The notes under the pieces: generated by a model
Told to the model about the DNA's origin: nothing
What the model saw: the letters and a program-made list of their open reading frames with translations, nothing else
The model's database searches: none
Position numbers and translations under genes: made by a program
In this document: in pieces, positions 45,691 through 58,362 of the stretch
Layout of the letters: the number at the start of each line of letters is the position of its first letter
Numbering within the stretch: position 1 is the stretch's first letter
Source: Ceriagrion tenellum
Taxonomy: Eukaryota > Arthropoda > Insecta > Odonata > Coenagrionidae
DNA: 64,000 bases
Reading direction: 5' to 3'
NCBI GenBank assembly: GCA_963169105.1
Contig: OY720643.1
Coordinates: 20,804,373-20,868,372 of the forward strand

Positions 45691-48600
45691 CCACCTAATT
45701 TGATAGTTTGAGGATCTTTTTCGAAACCATCATTTGAATATTGTGTGTACAATGGCAGACGGTCAGGTAACTAATTGCTAAAATATGATAGTGAACCGAT
45801 TCCAAACTACGGATTTCCACCAGTTGGTTCATTGAGGTACCTAAATTTTTTCATCATATAGGAATCATGAAACCTAAATCGACGTCAGTGTGATAAAAAC
45901 TTTTGAAAATTTTGAATATTTTATGTAAGTTGTGTAAAATACGCTTCATTAAGAAGTAAAATTTCAAGTTATCTGTAATAACTACTTTAGTGGAGAGTTC
46001 GAGAGATTACTACTAAATCAGAAGCTAAGCTTGCGACGCTTGGTTTGCCAACACCGCATTCTGTATCTTCATCAACGCCTGGAAGAAAACTGCGAGGTTC
46101 ACATTGGATCATAGGCAGCTGGAGTTTTTTAACTCAATGGTAAACGCGCAATGGATTTACTCATATGAAAAGAACGTTTTCTTTTGCCAATTCGACCCAA
46201 GCGGGCGACCCTTTTCGTAAACCGCCACCTATTGGCTGTTACCGTCTCCGGGCCATCTAAGTCTCGACTGGAAAGATGGGGATATAAATTTCTTTACCAA
46301 AGGACGATGCTATGGTCAGCATTCCAGTTGAATGAATTTCTGGATCCGTTTCTTAAAACCGGAAATGGCGTCCGAAGTCGAGAGGAAGGACATCAAGGGA
46401 GATGGATATTCCTCTCAGCCTTTTCGGAAGGGTTTAGACTGTCGCAGAAGAGTTGAGGGACGTATCTCAAATCTCCACTTAACCATTCCTTTTGCCTTTC
46501 AGAAAAAAGTCCTTCCCCTTTTTGAGCCTTATTCCCCCATCCCAATTTCTCCTTTCCCCTCCTAAACCCATCCCAATCGTTCAGACAGCCGTCACCCAGT
46601 TCCCCAACCCTTCCCTAAAGTTCTCCTTTTCGTCTCTCTCTCGGTAGGGGCCCAGGGACTTCCCCTTCCGACTTACGCTGGTCTTCTCAGTAAATCTCGG
46701 CCTAATTGGCCCCGACGTTTTCATAGGGGAGTCCGTGGGATGGATGGGCGGAATGGGAAGATGGAGATCGGGACGGAGGTTGCATCGGACGGAAAGAGGA
46801 AAGAGATGAACGTCGTGAGCCGTTCCGCATTCAAGCGGGGCTGGAGCGACTGCCACAAAAAACCATACCGCTCAAGCAAAGGGGAGATAATTGACTCATT
46901 TTTTTATGTGTATCCCATGTGTTAAATTTATTTTGCAAAGAGTAAAAGAATTATGGGCGTTCTGCATCGTGAATTATGTGACGAAATCAAAGTAAGATTC
47001 TAGTTAAAATAATTTTCAATAAAATTTTCTTCTGAAGGTCTCTTGGATCAATACATAAATACAGATATGTATCATATCATCGAAATTGTACAGTGACACG
47101 GCCACATCTTCAGGGCTTTTATGAAACTGCAGGATGTGCAAAATTGTTTATATATATTTGAATAAATACTCTATCAAAAGTACATTCAAGAAGTAAAATA
47201 GTTGTCCCGTTAATCTCATATGCAACTTTTTACCATTTTAATATATATCTAGGCATATAGTTTTATTACAAATGTAAATCAAAGATAAATTACCAACTTT
47301 ATAATAATTGTTTGTGTTTATTTTAGAAATAAAGAAACTATTTAAGGAATTCTTGAAATCAATGGGACTGTAGAACAATATCCGAAGCGGTGACCATTTT
47401 AAAGCAAAGTTAAAATGTTCCTTCACCAGAGCTGGTCGAAGGTACTAGCATATATTTTTTTCTCTCGATATCCGATGAAATAAATGTAATTTGTCTTTCT
47501 TTTACTGAAAGATATGACAGTTGTTTGTTATCATTTCAAAAAATGATTTGGAGAAGCTCTCCACTCTGTTCTTCCGTTGGCTATCCAGTTAATTATACTG
47601 TATTTCCGCTCTTACTCGCTATTCACAATTTGCTGGGGAATTCAACCTTTATGTCCATTGAGCTAACCCATTCTTTCCTTTATTTCAATTTAATTCTTTT
47701 TTCGCTCAAACCCTGTAATAGAATTCAACAGTTGTACTCTCTTCTCACTAAAGAATAACAATTGAAGTTGATGAATCCCATTCTGGGACGTATTCGATAA
47801 GGTAGGTATAAACTTAAAAGGGTGCTGTAATTATTTCAGCAACGTTATTTAACATCAGTTATCGAATAGTTAGAGTAAAATTGGCGTTATAAATCCTATC
47901 TACTAATAGTATGCCAGTAAAGATACCAGATACGAGGATATTTTGTATTTTTCCCGCAGAATACTCTCGTTCTCCGTGATGAGTGCACGGTCGCTCAAGT
48001 CCCGCACCGAACATTGTGATATTCAGAACACTGATTCAACCAGTGGTAAATCTGTATAATTAATGACTTATAACTAATATTTTTGATGGTTTAAAAAAAT
48101 TCTATTTGACTAAATTAGGAAAAAAATATTGAGAAGTCAACTTTTTTCATTATTTGTCATGAAATGTTTAGGACATGAAAGGGGAAATTCCGGGAAAGTA
48201 ATGTGAAAAAATCGCTTATTCTAACCATCTTAACAATGTAAACGCCTAATGTTACAAGGCTTCATAAAATTTCATGAATTCTCGTGTTCTCGCGAACACA
48301 AAGAAACTAGCAAATAAATTTTCTTCTTTTCTAAGAAAAACTGACATTTATTCCTCGGCGGAAGTTATAAATCTTTTCCTTCGACGGCATACCATATTTC
48401 CCTCCCTGGGGTGAATCTTGTATTCCATTAACAGTAAGCTTTTCCTACAAATTTTCCAAAAATTTCCATCCACCTTCATAATTTCCCTTTGATCAAACGA
48501 AATGAAGATTAATATCATAGTATTATAAGCAGATGCATTTAGAGTCCGAATGTGCAGAATATTTTTAACTGTTTATTTTAAAAAGAACAAATTAATTATT

Positions 48601-48941
48601 TGTTGCCCCGAATAGCCAAGTAGGAAGCAAGGTTCTTAAATTGATAATAGAATAATTCACTGTTAAGGTTTTAGTGATAAATAAAGGGCTACTTGAATTC
48701 ACACGACAAAGGTGGAACACCATTTTGATCAAAATATGACTTCACCTTTTTTAAAAAAAATGCCTTCAGGTTCTTATAACAGTTTTATGAATAAATATAC
48801 TAGGATTCTTCTGTAAGTAGAGGGGGGTTTTGAAATTGTCTTCCAAACGGATGCTGAGAAGATCTAAAAAGAAGAGCTAAAACAGGTTGTCAAATTATTA
48901 CAGTATTTATGAACTTTGACATGGCTACGTGTATCTTTTTC
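45691..48941. other. Unassigned stretch
   Basis: A GC-richer patch lies at 46180-46870. At 47085-47115 (minus strand) CTGAAGATGTGGCCGTGTCA gives a box and hairpin like the Penelope-like loci, but the GAAAC box is absent. No gene was recognised. Confidence 0.4.
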
Positions 48942-49500
48942 CTGATCTACATCTACATCTACAGAATACACCGCGAGCCGTCGCATGGGCGTGTGGCAGG
49001 GGTTATTAGGTCACTGGCCGTGTAAAGATGTTAGTTTTTGGGAGATGAAATGGGGCATATATTTTAGGAGTGTATTTAGTGGAGCTCAAATTTATTGTGG
49101 TCGCTTATTGTTCGCGGAAAGAACGAGTTTTTGTACCTATCTGTTCTGCAGTCCATCTCTCTTAGTATATCGCATCTGTCGGACCTAGCGATGTAGTGAG
49201 GCGTCATGATAATATTCTCAGTGCCATTCTAAAACACACCATTTCTGAAATTCTCAAGCAACCTAAGCCTAGCGTGTAGCCTATGAGTCTCTAGGGCTCC
49301 CACCTCAATCCTTCTAAAAGTTGTGAGACACTATATGTACTCTCGTAGCAGTTTTTAATGAAGCGCGCTGCTTTCCTTTTATATTAAATTAAGTTTTTAG
49401 TAGATCTTTATGACCAGGGACCCAAATACTCGCGGCGTATTTGAAGTGTGGCCTAACTAGAACGAAGTAGCATCTCTCTTTGACTTTATCATCCGAGGAC
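48942..49500 (-). mobile_element. 5'-truncated LINE 3' region (minus strand)
   Basis: On the minus strand, the upstream end reads VRPHFKYAASIWVPG, matching the RPHLEYSASFWDPG box of the copy at 35704, followed by decayed ORF2 and the conserved 3' region. The element ends in the hairpin (complement starting ACACCGCGAGCCGTCGCATG at 48968, with GGCGTGTGGCAGGGG) and a TGTAGATGTAGATGTAGATC tail. It matches the minus-strand copy at 13630-13928 and is inactive. Confidence 0.7.
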
Positions 49501-49949
49501 CATTATGCAATTAACATCGTTATGTTCCTCTAATTTTTATGATATGTAGTATTTACTTATTTCTTATCCCGTTACAATGATCACTAATATTTTTTGAATT
49601 TTGAAAGGTATTTTATGGCTGTATTTTGTAATCAAATCTCATTACAGGCACAATTTTGTACGTTGGTATATACATTCGAGGGAGCTTAGAGGGAGGGAGG
49701 GAGGGGGCGAGTTTAACGCCCTAATTATTGGATAACTATTCAAATGAGCACTTCACGACCCAAGAGTACGACTCCAGCTCCTATGACACGCTGAAAAAGT
49801 CATGCATAAACACACAAACACTAATGTACATTGTTCCTTACATTTGTTTATCACGAGGTTGAGCAGGAAGTGGGTGTGACCTCTCCTTCCAACTTATTCG
49901 GATCTCACACAATCATCCTTCGGCGAACTTTCATCAAAATAACCGGTCG

Positions 49950-50095
49950 TTCAATCCTAAGATTGGTTGACCTCACCCCTCCATTTATCTCTATCTAATG
50001 ATATATTTCCCTTACTTCCTGGTAGCCTTTTTTGATTCTTCCATCTTATATTAGGCCGATGTATTTATTTCTGGGTCCTCTTCTGGGAAATTTTC
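49950..50095 (+). repeat. Interspersed repeat with TCAATCCTAAGATTG, copy 2
   Basis: GTTCAATCCTAAGATTGGTT is followed by CCTCCATTTATCTCTATCTA, CTTCCTGGTAGCC and TTTCTGGGTCCTCTTCTGG. The same order occurs at 59300-59430, and more loosely at 35549. Non-coding. Confidence 0.55.
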
Positions 50096-51660
50096 CCAGT
50101 TTCCAACGTATGTATACGTCCATAGCGAATGCGAATTGTTTTATTAACGCATTAATAAAGTTACACTGCTTATGAAAGGAAATAAGGTTTCCCGGAATGT
50201 GTTGAAGCGCTTATAATGATTTATTTGAGGCAAAGAATTTTCAAAAATAACACCTTTTCTGAGGAGATCAAATTTATATCGAGTCACTCTTTTGGCACTC
50301 TACGTACAGTGAGTCTATGAACTTACGACATCTTGGTTTTACACCGGCCCATTAGAAACAGAAGTTTTTACAAAAAACTTCAGAGTTGTACAAAATAACA
50401 ATCGGAAATACAGCACGCAAGCTCCCAAAAACTTGTAATAATGTGGTACTTCGTTTCGCGATAAAATAACATTATTATGTAAACTGTTTTAGAGTTTGAT
50501 TGCTGAAATCTATTCCCTGACTGAGACTTTTTATTAAAGCAATTACTGCAATAAATTCAACGTGCAGCAGCTTACAGAGATCTGTATTTTTCTGTTAGTT
50601 GTTTGAATGTTCAGACACAAACAAAATACTCCACGGGAGAAAAATCAACAATACGAGCATATGTACTGAGAGGAGAGAGGAGTCCATTGTAGTGCCGGGA
50701 GAAGACAGGCTTTCATCAAAGGGAGGGGGGAAGTGTGGTCGGGGGCGGGGGCGTTCGAGGAAGCATTGGAAGGGGCGAGAAAGGAACGGATCCGGGAAGG
50801 CGGGAAAAAGAGGGAGAAGGACATAAAGAGAACACAAAAGCAGAAGTTCCCACACTTCCTCCTCCTATCTTTCCTCCTCACAGAATCCCGCTGGACCAGA
50901 ATTGCTTCGCCAAAAACACTCGGCAGGGAAGGAGAGATTGAAACGTAACTCTGTGGGAAATTGTCGAGTTGCACTTCGCGACGTCTCAGTGGCTCGCTAG
51001 GAATGGAGATTCCGGAATGTGCAGCGGTAGGATGGAATAGTTGAGCCGGCGGGAAGGACGAGAGGAGAAAAACGGCAGAGCGAATTAAAAATAGCGGCGG
51101 ACTTGGGAATGGAGTCTTTCTGCCGGATGGATTTATTTTTCGGCCCTCTGATTTTAACGATGTGAACAAATCATCGAGGGTCGAGCTTTCAGGGAAAAAA
51201 AATTCTACCCTCTACACATCCTTTATCTCATGCATGCGCGGTAGTCAGAAAGAGTTCTCAGGAATATATTGTTCGTTATAAGTCTTGGTCCTTACTGTAT
51301 GCCTCTAGGGATATTTTTTTTCTGGCGGCTCAAAAACCTTTCGTAAACTGCTCTACGACCGAAAAGATCGTAAATATTTATCGTTAAGACTCTCTAACCG
51401 ATAGGTTTAAAAAGTAACTTGTTATTTGCAAAAAATAGAAGATTGTACAAGCTGCCATCGAGCCTTCATGCATGGATAGTGGAATGGGTGGGCATCGTAG
51501 TAGCACATTTATTTTAGGCTCACTTTACTTATGTAGCGCTAGCGTTATACTAAATCAAAGCTTATCTTGTTTTCCTCGCTCCACTTTTGTAATTAAATAT
51601 TTCCAACCAAAAAAGAATTTTAAGCCATTAAAACACTTCCTTTCCCTACGAGTTCCAAAA
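50096..51660. other. Unassigned stretch with a purine-rich island
   Basis: About 50660-51160 is purine-rich on the plus strand. The antisense frame of 174 codons at 50645-51169 is one of the longest in the window but is Pro/Ser/Phe-biased and shares its extent with plus-strand frames, so I do not call it a gene. Confidence 0.4.
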
Positions 51661-51790
51661 TACTAGTAGTGCTGCCGCGCGAGACTCGAGAAGAGACCGT
51701 TGTGAAGATTTCGAGATGAGACCGCTTTTTGACGAGACGAGACGTTACCACTTCCAATGAGACTCCGAAAGTCTCGAAATGGAATTATAT
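51661..51790. repeat. GAGAC-rich repeat, possible element end
   Basis: Starts TAGTAGTGCTGCCGCGCGAG and contains repeated CGAGAC/GAGACC/GAGATGAGAC words up to about 51778. This biased repeated composition stands apart from the AT-rich surroundings. No opposing end was found, so the element type is not established. Confidence 0.4.
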
Positions 51791-52849
51791 GTGATAAATA
51801 AGTATTTAGTGTAATATTATCCCTGAAACTACTTCCTTCCGCAAATGCGAAGTAAATGCCACATATTTTTGAAAGTATTAAATTTGCTATATTACAATTC
51901 AATGATATTTTTGGGAGAAATTAACTAGCTATTAAAAATTATAATTGACCAATACTACTATTTCTGATGCCATGAGCGTGACTTATGGAGCCTGGAAGTT
52001 TTATTGGCAAACTAATTTTCCTTTTTACCTACTACAAATACCTTGGAATACTTTGACAGAAAACATATACAGTGGCGGAAAAAATTAACGCAAAATTCTG
52101 AATGCGGCATCCGTGGGAACTCATTGAAATCACTTTTCCTGCGACAACTAGGCTCCACTGACACAGCCAATTGAAACCGGGAATATTTAAAATCTGTATG
52201 AATGGATATCGATATTTCGCGTCACATTTATAGGAATACAAATAAAGTTCACGTTCACGAGATCATCTTGGAGTTATAAACGTAATGAGTTTTCTTCACC
52301 CCGAATCCAGCCGAGGTTCCGAAGCCGTAGTAAATTATGTAGAGATACTTACCATCTTATAAGGAGCTTTGAACCCTTAAAAAAAATTCTCTATTGAAAC
52401 TTAAGGAAAGTTATAATGAAAGAATTATTAGTTGGGACACAAAATGCTTGTATACTCCAGATCATCGACACTTTTAATAAAACGTTTTTCCGCGTATGGG
52501 AAAAGGTTGTGGATGAACGTCATTTTAATAGTTCTCAAACTACTTCCGAGAAGTATAAAACATTATAATTAACATTTTGGTGTATTATTCTGTGGATTTA
52601 AAGTTAAAATATGGTAAATATGGTAGAATTGAATGTTTTCTATGAGGAGAAAATTTTTAAAATTCCTCCCTCGCGCATTCAGGTCGTCTCAAACACTAAA
52701 ATTTCTTAATTCCTCCTTACTCAATGATATGTACTTTCTGAAAAGTACTTTTTAAAGTCCAGGGCATCTTATTTGGCCCAGTTTTTAAAGGAAATACAGG
52801 AACTTCCTTTTTTCGATGCTTAGTTAGAAACCACTGGACGCGTACTTAT
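51791..52849. other. Unassigned AT-rich stretch
   Basis: No feature was recognised. Confidence 0.45.
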
Positions 52850-52930
52850 CTTAGTCAGTGTCGTAGCCTACAGGGAGAGCGTTCGTCTGCGGCCAAGAAT
52901 GTTTGGAGTTCAAAGCTTGTCGAAGCCTCT
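52850..52930 (+). mobile_element. Possible tRNA-derived SINE fragment
   Basis: GTCGTAGCCTACAGGGAGAG resembles an A-box region and TTTGGAGTTCAAAGC, about 45 bases later, resembles a degraded B-box. No clear tail was seen. Low confidence. Confidence 0.3.
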
Positions 52931-53329
52931 TCTAGTGTCCTCATAATTAATATGTGCGATGTGACTTCATTCTTGCCAAAACTTAGCAGGAATCCGAGGG
53001 AGGCCCAGCGAATGGATATGGACCTCAACCATGGGTGTGTGAATTTTACACATATTTTGTCTTTGTAAAGGAATCAGAGCGGTTTCCTTGATCGTCAAAT
53101 GAGATGTTTACTTCCCATTCTCGGATCCTCGGCCCCACTTGATTTCTACGTCCTGCCTGTCGTCTGATGTTCATATCCACTCACTCGCCAATTCATCTAT
53201 CAATGAAAAGCTATTCATGAGCGAGGGAGTCTAGTTTATTAATATTATATTGGGAGGTTGAATAGCAACTCATATACATTACATTAGCTTTGTTGAAAAC
53301 AGTGATTGAACATAACATAGTTTTATGGA

Positions 53330-53392
53330 AATTTTAGTAAATAGCCGTTTTTTAGTAAATAGCCGTTTACATTTAGTAATTAGCCGTAAATA
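53330..53392 (+). repeat. Short tandem repeat, three units of about 19 bp
   Basis: The unit TTTAGTAAATAGCCGTT occurs three times in a row, the last with one change (TTTAGTAATTAGCCGTA). Confidence 0.7.
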
Positions 53393-54472
53393 TTAACTTT
53401 GGGTGTTTTTATATGAGTTTAAAATTTAATGGTAATATTTTCAGAATTTAAATTTGGAATATTCAAAAAAAGATTTTTATTGACATAATTAGAAAATGAT
53501 TAAATACAGTGTGCTTACCTGTGTACAAATACGCTGTAAAATCTAATAATTTTCACATAAATGAACTCAATAACATTAATGTTCAACTATTGAAAAACTA
53601 AAATTAGACCAGAGTAGTTGAATTTTCAGGAATGTTACATTTGTATGACTCTCTTGATTTGAAAAATTTCCCGCATCTGTTATTTGGATGAATAATTAAA
53701 AAGGAAAGCTGTAGTCGGAAATATCGCAGCGAGTTATGATACTCATAAAAACAGACCCATCCCTTATGTAAAAAAAAACTCGGCTGGAATTGACGTAACT
53801 CATTTGTTGGACTTTATCCACCCTTGATGCAGCATATCGGATAATTTTAATTTAAACCTCACTGTTCTTCCTGTGTTTTGTTAAACCAATGTTTTTTTCA
53901 TTTTTAGGAAAATTCGCTAAAACAGGAGTTGCTTTTCATCGCCCTCTCGCGAATTCCATAAGTGTTTTTGGTAAAAAAAAGCGACTTCACTCCAGTCTTT
54001 ATATTTCCATGCATGTTGCGGAGAGTGCCAGCTGTTTCTGCGCGCTTGATAATCACTCGGAATTCTCCGGCTCAGCAGTGAGATTAAATATTTGTTCTTT
54101 GAATGAAGGCCTTTCACGGAATTCATTTGAAACCACATTAAAGTGGAAAAGAATAAGCGAGTACGAGAGGATTTGTTGAAACTAGTTTGGCCGGTAAATT
54201 ATCATTCTCAGCGATAAAATCCACCAGAAAAGCATGGCATATAATTAATTTTATATTTTTCATTTAAGGTATGGAATTTTTGTCAGGATTTTTTTCTCTT
54301 AATACTGAATACAAAGCCCTACTTTGAGTTACTGCGAGGTGAAATGTTAATAATGCTGGAGTGAACTTGAAAGAGCAGTTGTTTGCCAATTTTCTGATGG
54401 GCAATTTTTCCAAATATAAATTAAATTTATGCATTGATGCATTTTTCAAATGGACTGAATTATTTGCGCGGT
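53393..54472. other. Unassigned AT-rich stretch
   Basis: No gene. A 96-codon frame at 53889-54179 has no recognisable motif and is mirrored by an antisense frame. Confidence 0.45.
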
Positions 54473-54682
54473 CATATTGAGATGAAATAAGAACACTTTG
54501 TATAATACACACAAAACTTAAATGGTATGAGCTCGACCGGTTTCAACACTTTCGTGTTATTCTCAAGGAACTATACCAGGCTTGTATATTCCCATGAGAA
54601 TGACACGAAAGTGTTGACACCAGTCGTGCTCATACCATTTAAGTTTTGTGTGGATCATACAATGTGTCTTATTTCAATATGA
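54473..54682. mobile_element. Palindromic Penelope-like element with hammerhead-like core
   Basis: The left arm (about 54473-54565) is the inverse of the right arm (about 54595-54682), with scattered mismatches. Minus-strand left arm: CCTTGAGAATAACACGAAAG, then TGTTGAAACCGGTCG. Plus-strand right arm: CATGAGAATGACACGAAAGT, then GTTGACACCAGTCG. The AACAC/GTGTT hairpin with a GAAA loop sits between the TTGAGAAT box and GAAAC. Downstream is CATTTAAGTTTTGTGTGGAT, similar to the TTAAAACAGTGTGGAAA segment of other copies. The left core is better preserved than the right one (GACAC). Confidence 0.6.
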
Positions 54683-57600
54683 ACTCAAAATTCCACAAAG
54701 TCAGAACGCAAACCATTGAAAATATTTTCGCGGTGTTAGAGGGGAGTTACCTAGATGTTCAGACACCCAAGAATATTTAAACCATCACATGAAAACTTGC
54801 ATCAACATAATCTCCTCTGCTGAATTAATGTTTTCCCTCGTCAGATGTTTCCTCTCATGTTGCGGATTTGATTCAAAGAAATTAAATTAACCTTATATTC
54901 CTTTACACTCCGATGGAATAAGCACGATACAAAGCATTAAAAATGTCTTTGGAAATTTTATTTTGTTTTAGCGGATTTCCCCAGGAATGTTTAAAACCTT
55001 TGTACGTTTGAATTTCGTATTTCGTAATTTCTAAACTACCTTTCACATTGAACGTTCATAAAAAATCCTTTGAACTGCTGGGCAATTAAGGAATATTTCA
55101 GCAAGGGAAATATGTAATACTCTCAGAAAATTACGACTTTGAGCGATGTCCCACGGGAACGAAAATGCAGGACGGCGGGATTCTTAACGTAATTAACAAT
55201 GGAAATATTTGTCCAGCCCCTGTGAAATTTCTTTTTTTTTAATCGAATGAAGCCAATCCATACTAGAGAACCTGCTCTTAAAGCACTAAAAATAAAGCTG
55301 ATAATTTTACTTCTTTTCATCTTACTTCAGAACATCAACAGTGAAATTAATGTAATCAAGAAGACCAGAGAAATGAAATTCAGTTTTTAACCCGAGTATA
55401 CACGTATCCATGCTGTCATTTTTCTTTTTATATTAGGCTTTGCCAAAAAGTAATATAAGAATGTGTGCTAGGCTTAGAAAAATAGCTGTGCTTAATCCCA
55501 TTAGGACATATCACCGAACAAGATTTCAATTAAATATTTACGGAAAATTACGAATAGATAAATTTTTTGCGATTAATCAAAATTTTAAGGAGTAAGTTCA
55601 AGGATTTCATTCAACTATGTGACATCCTCATTTTCATTTCAGACTTTGTTTTGAATATATACTTTGGAAACCTTAAAAATTCAAAATATTTCCCATTAAA
55701 ACCGGAAAATATCATTGTATTAACTTCATACGTAACTAAAAATATAAAATATGAATGTAGTTGGATTTGCTTTGAGGTTTTTTTACGACATCAGCACGAA
55801 AGATTGGATGTTACGTATAATTTGTCGACGCCTTTCCTTTTTTCACTTACAATGTAAATGTATCTTCAGCCAGATACATCTTTTTCGAAAATAAAATATA
55901 TTCGGCTTGCATCGCTAATTTGAGTCATACTCATTGGAGTAATTTCTTACGACATGCTTTTGCTTTGAGCTTATGAGACATGCTTAAAATGTGTGTTAAC
56001 TGAAAAAAATTAAGTAGATTCAAAGTATCTTCAAACCTGAGGTGGTAAATTATTGACAAAAATGTTCAGAAAATTCATAAACTTGCATATAATGTTTAAC
56101 CATGGCATTCAAAGAAATCTTCATAAGTGATATTTTTGGATATTTTATGTTTCCAAGGCTACATTGTTAAGGTGATATGTAATTTATATGAATATAGCTA
56201 ATCCGTTCAAATCGTTCTCTAATGACTTCCTGAGTACTCATCCCCTATCCTCGTACCTTCGTGCATTCATCTTATCAGAAAGGATCCTTCAAGCAGTGAA
56301 TGCCGATCCTCAAGCCCTCCCACACCTTTCCCCTATACAGATTGATCTCCCCCCAAATTCAAACTCACCCCTGACGTAGTTATTTGATGGATCAGAGGTG
56401 TGTGCGACTGGAGAATTTTCAAAGAAAATTGGGGGTTCGGGGGCCGTTTCATTCGTCAGTGGTGTGTACCTTTCGTTAGAGGATCTCATCCACGGAAATT
56501 CCACTCCTCCCTTCACATTCACTCGCCATCCTCATTCGCTCAAATCTCAAAGGTTTGATCTTGGCGGTGGACTGGACCGACTCCCGAACAAAAGAAACAA
56601 ACGAAAGCCAGGAGAGGAGATATCTCACTACTCCTTTTTAGGTCCTCTTCGCGGACTTTTCGTAGGGCGAGTCCATGTGTTCGCTGGTTAGAGCCTCCTC
56701 TTTTATCTCCCCTTTCCACCAACCCTCGCCTCCTTCGGTTAAAAGAGGGGTGGCAACGTATGCCGCCCACCCAAACCTTGCACAACTCTCACACCTTTCC
56801 ATTACTCTTCATTTCTTATCGTGCATCCTCGGACGACCCCGCCCCCTTTCCCCAGAAACCCGCTCGCTCCTTTTGTATCCACTATCTCTCCCCTCCAGCA
56901 CCTTCTCTCTTCGCCTCCCATCCAGCCAGAGCGCTCTTAAAAACCTCTCTCACGCCATCACGTTTTAGCCGGCCTCGGATGGAGAAGGCTGAGATGGGCG
57001 GGGACTTTTTCGGTAACCTGAGAAGGGTAGATCGGGGGAGAAGATGTGTGGACTAGAATGAGGGATAGATGGGCGGAGGGAGGGGGTGGTTGGCTTGAGG
57101 CGGGGGGGCCCGGGGGAACGGAGAGGCAAAAAGAATGGTGAGTGAGAGAGAGAGAGGGAGATAGCTGTAGGATGTGGAGGAAGTGGTGAAAGAAGGAACC
57201 ACACGCGCACACGAAACCGCATAAACCCATACAAGCTTGCCCAAATGCGCTCAGGCAATAACAAAGTACAAGAGCTCTCCGAGTCTGTTTGATGTCCGTG
57301 ATCCCGATTCAGTCTTGCATTTATGCATCTTCGTACTTATTCCAGAAATATATTTCCTGCGTATTCACCCGTGGTTACGCATGGTAATTAAGGCGAACAA
57401 GAATTGAAGTTCCCGGTGCAAGCGATGGGTGGGTAAATTATCATTTACCAATAATATTGACTTGAGCGAGCGGTATTAGTTCGTCTGATATTCAAAGCAA
57501 TTCACGTTCATTTATTATAGTGAGCCTTTCTGACCCATGGGATATTTTACGTGGTTATTACAAAAGTAAGAAAAGTAGAAAAATAAATAAATAAAAAAAG

Positions 57601-58030
57601 AAGAAATGAAGTAATAATTGCAAAAGAAATATACATTTCAAACCTATTAAATGCCGCCGGTTGCCGGTTATGTATATACATATCAGGAATGTTGAAAACA
57701 TCCTTCTTCGGTACATTTTATTACATGCATAACCATAATACAGATATTGCTGGTTGACTGGGATATTTCCTCTAGAAAAATAATGGAGCAACTTGATCAA
57801 ATCTCAGCAATCCAAGTCTCAATACACTTTGCTAAGGAATGATCTAAGTCCCTGATCTACCCGGGGCGTGTCGATGCATTCTCAAAGTTGCACATACCTT
57901 TTGAAGGCGGTATCATTGGTTAGCCTTAGATTCTTGGTTACTTATTGTCGGTAGTTTTTTCACATCAAGTACTAGATACAAATGAATTATTTCTCTAGCA
58001 AAACTTAATATCGTTTAAAGTAAGAGATAT
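54683..58030. other. Unassigned stretch with a GC-rich island
   Basis: About 56290-57240 is GC-rich: pyrimidine-rich to about 56950, then purine-rich with GAGAGAGAGAGAG near 57145. Overlapping frames of 80-99 codons are compositional. At 57655-57690 (minus strand) CTGATATGTATATACATAAC is a weak candidate for another hammerhead-like core. The remainder is AT-rich. Confidence 0.4.
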
Positions 58031-58031
58031 A

Positions 58032-58130
58032 GTTATGGGATTAATTTTAATTCCCTGAGGGACTCTAATGGACACGTCACTGCGAAAGGTAATTATACAG
58101 CCGAAAGCTGCTTTCTAATTTCGGTCGGAG
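58032..58130 (-). pseudogene. LINE reverse transcriptase fragment 1
   Basis: The minus-strand frames give TEIRKQLSAV and then, one frame over, ITFRSDVSIRVPQGIKINPI. The VPQG box is the conserved reverse transcriptase block (GVPQGSILGPLLF) of CR1/Jockey-type LINEs, preceded by the usual RKQ.V..... S.V segment. It is frameshifted. A second version lies about 205 bp away. Confidence 0.45.
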
Positions 58131-58235
58131 GAAAAATATTTCTCCTACTGATAATTACTTTTTGAAGGTTTTTTATTCGTCCTTTTCTCACTTTGATTGC
58201 CAAAAAATTAAATATTTTGCAAACCAACCCATTGG

Positions 58236-58362
58236 TCCTTTACAATGAGGTAGAAAGTGTTTGGGACCTATTATGCTTCCTTGAAGCACTATCGTTGAAA
58301 CATCAATGTTTGCGGTAATTTTTACAACCGAGAGCTGCTTTATGAATTCTGTTGAAGTGAGA
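58236..58362 (-). pseudogene. LINE reverse transcriptase fragment 2
   Basis: The minus strand reads TEFIKQLSVVKITANIDVST then IVLQGSIIGPKHFL, which aligns with the fragment at 58032-58130 and with the RT block S.V..GVPQGSIIGPLLFL. The open frame is 89 codons (58188-58457), but only this portion resembles reverse transcriptase and VPQG has become VLQG. Confidence 0.5.

Noticed and set aside
47085..47115. CTGAAGAT box and hairpin on the minus strand
   Set aside because: The GAAAC box is replaced by unrelated sequence; too weak to count among the hammerhead-like loci.
50645..51169. 174-codon minus-strand open frame
   Set aside because: Pyrimidine-rich strand of a polypurine island; Ser/Pro/Phe-rich and mirrored by other frames.
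57655..57690. CTGATATGTATATACATAAC on the minus strand
   Set aside because: Both conserved boxes are incomplete and no arms were found.
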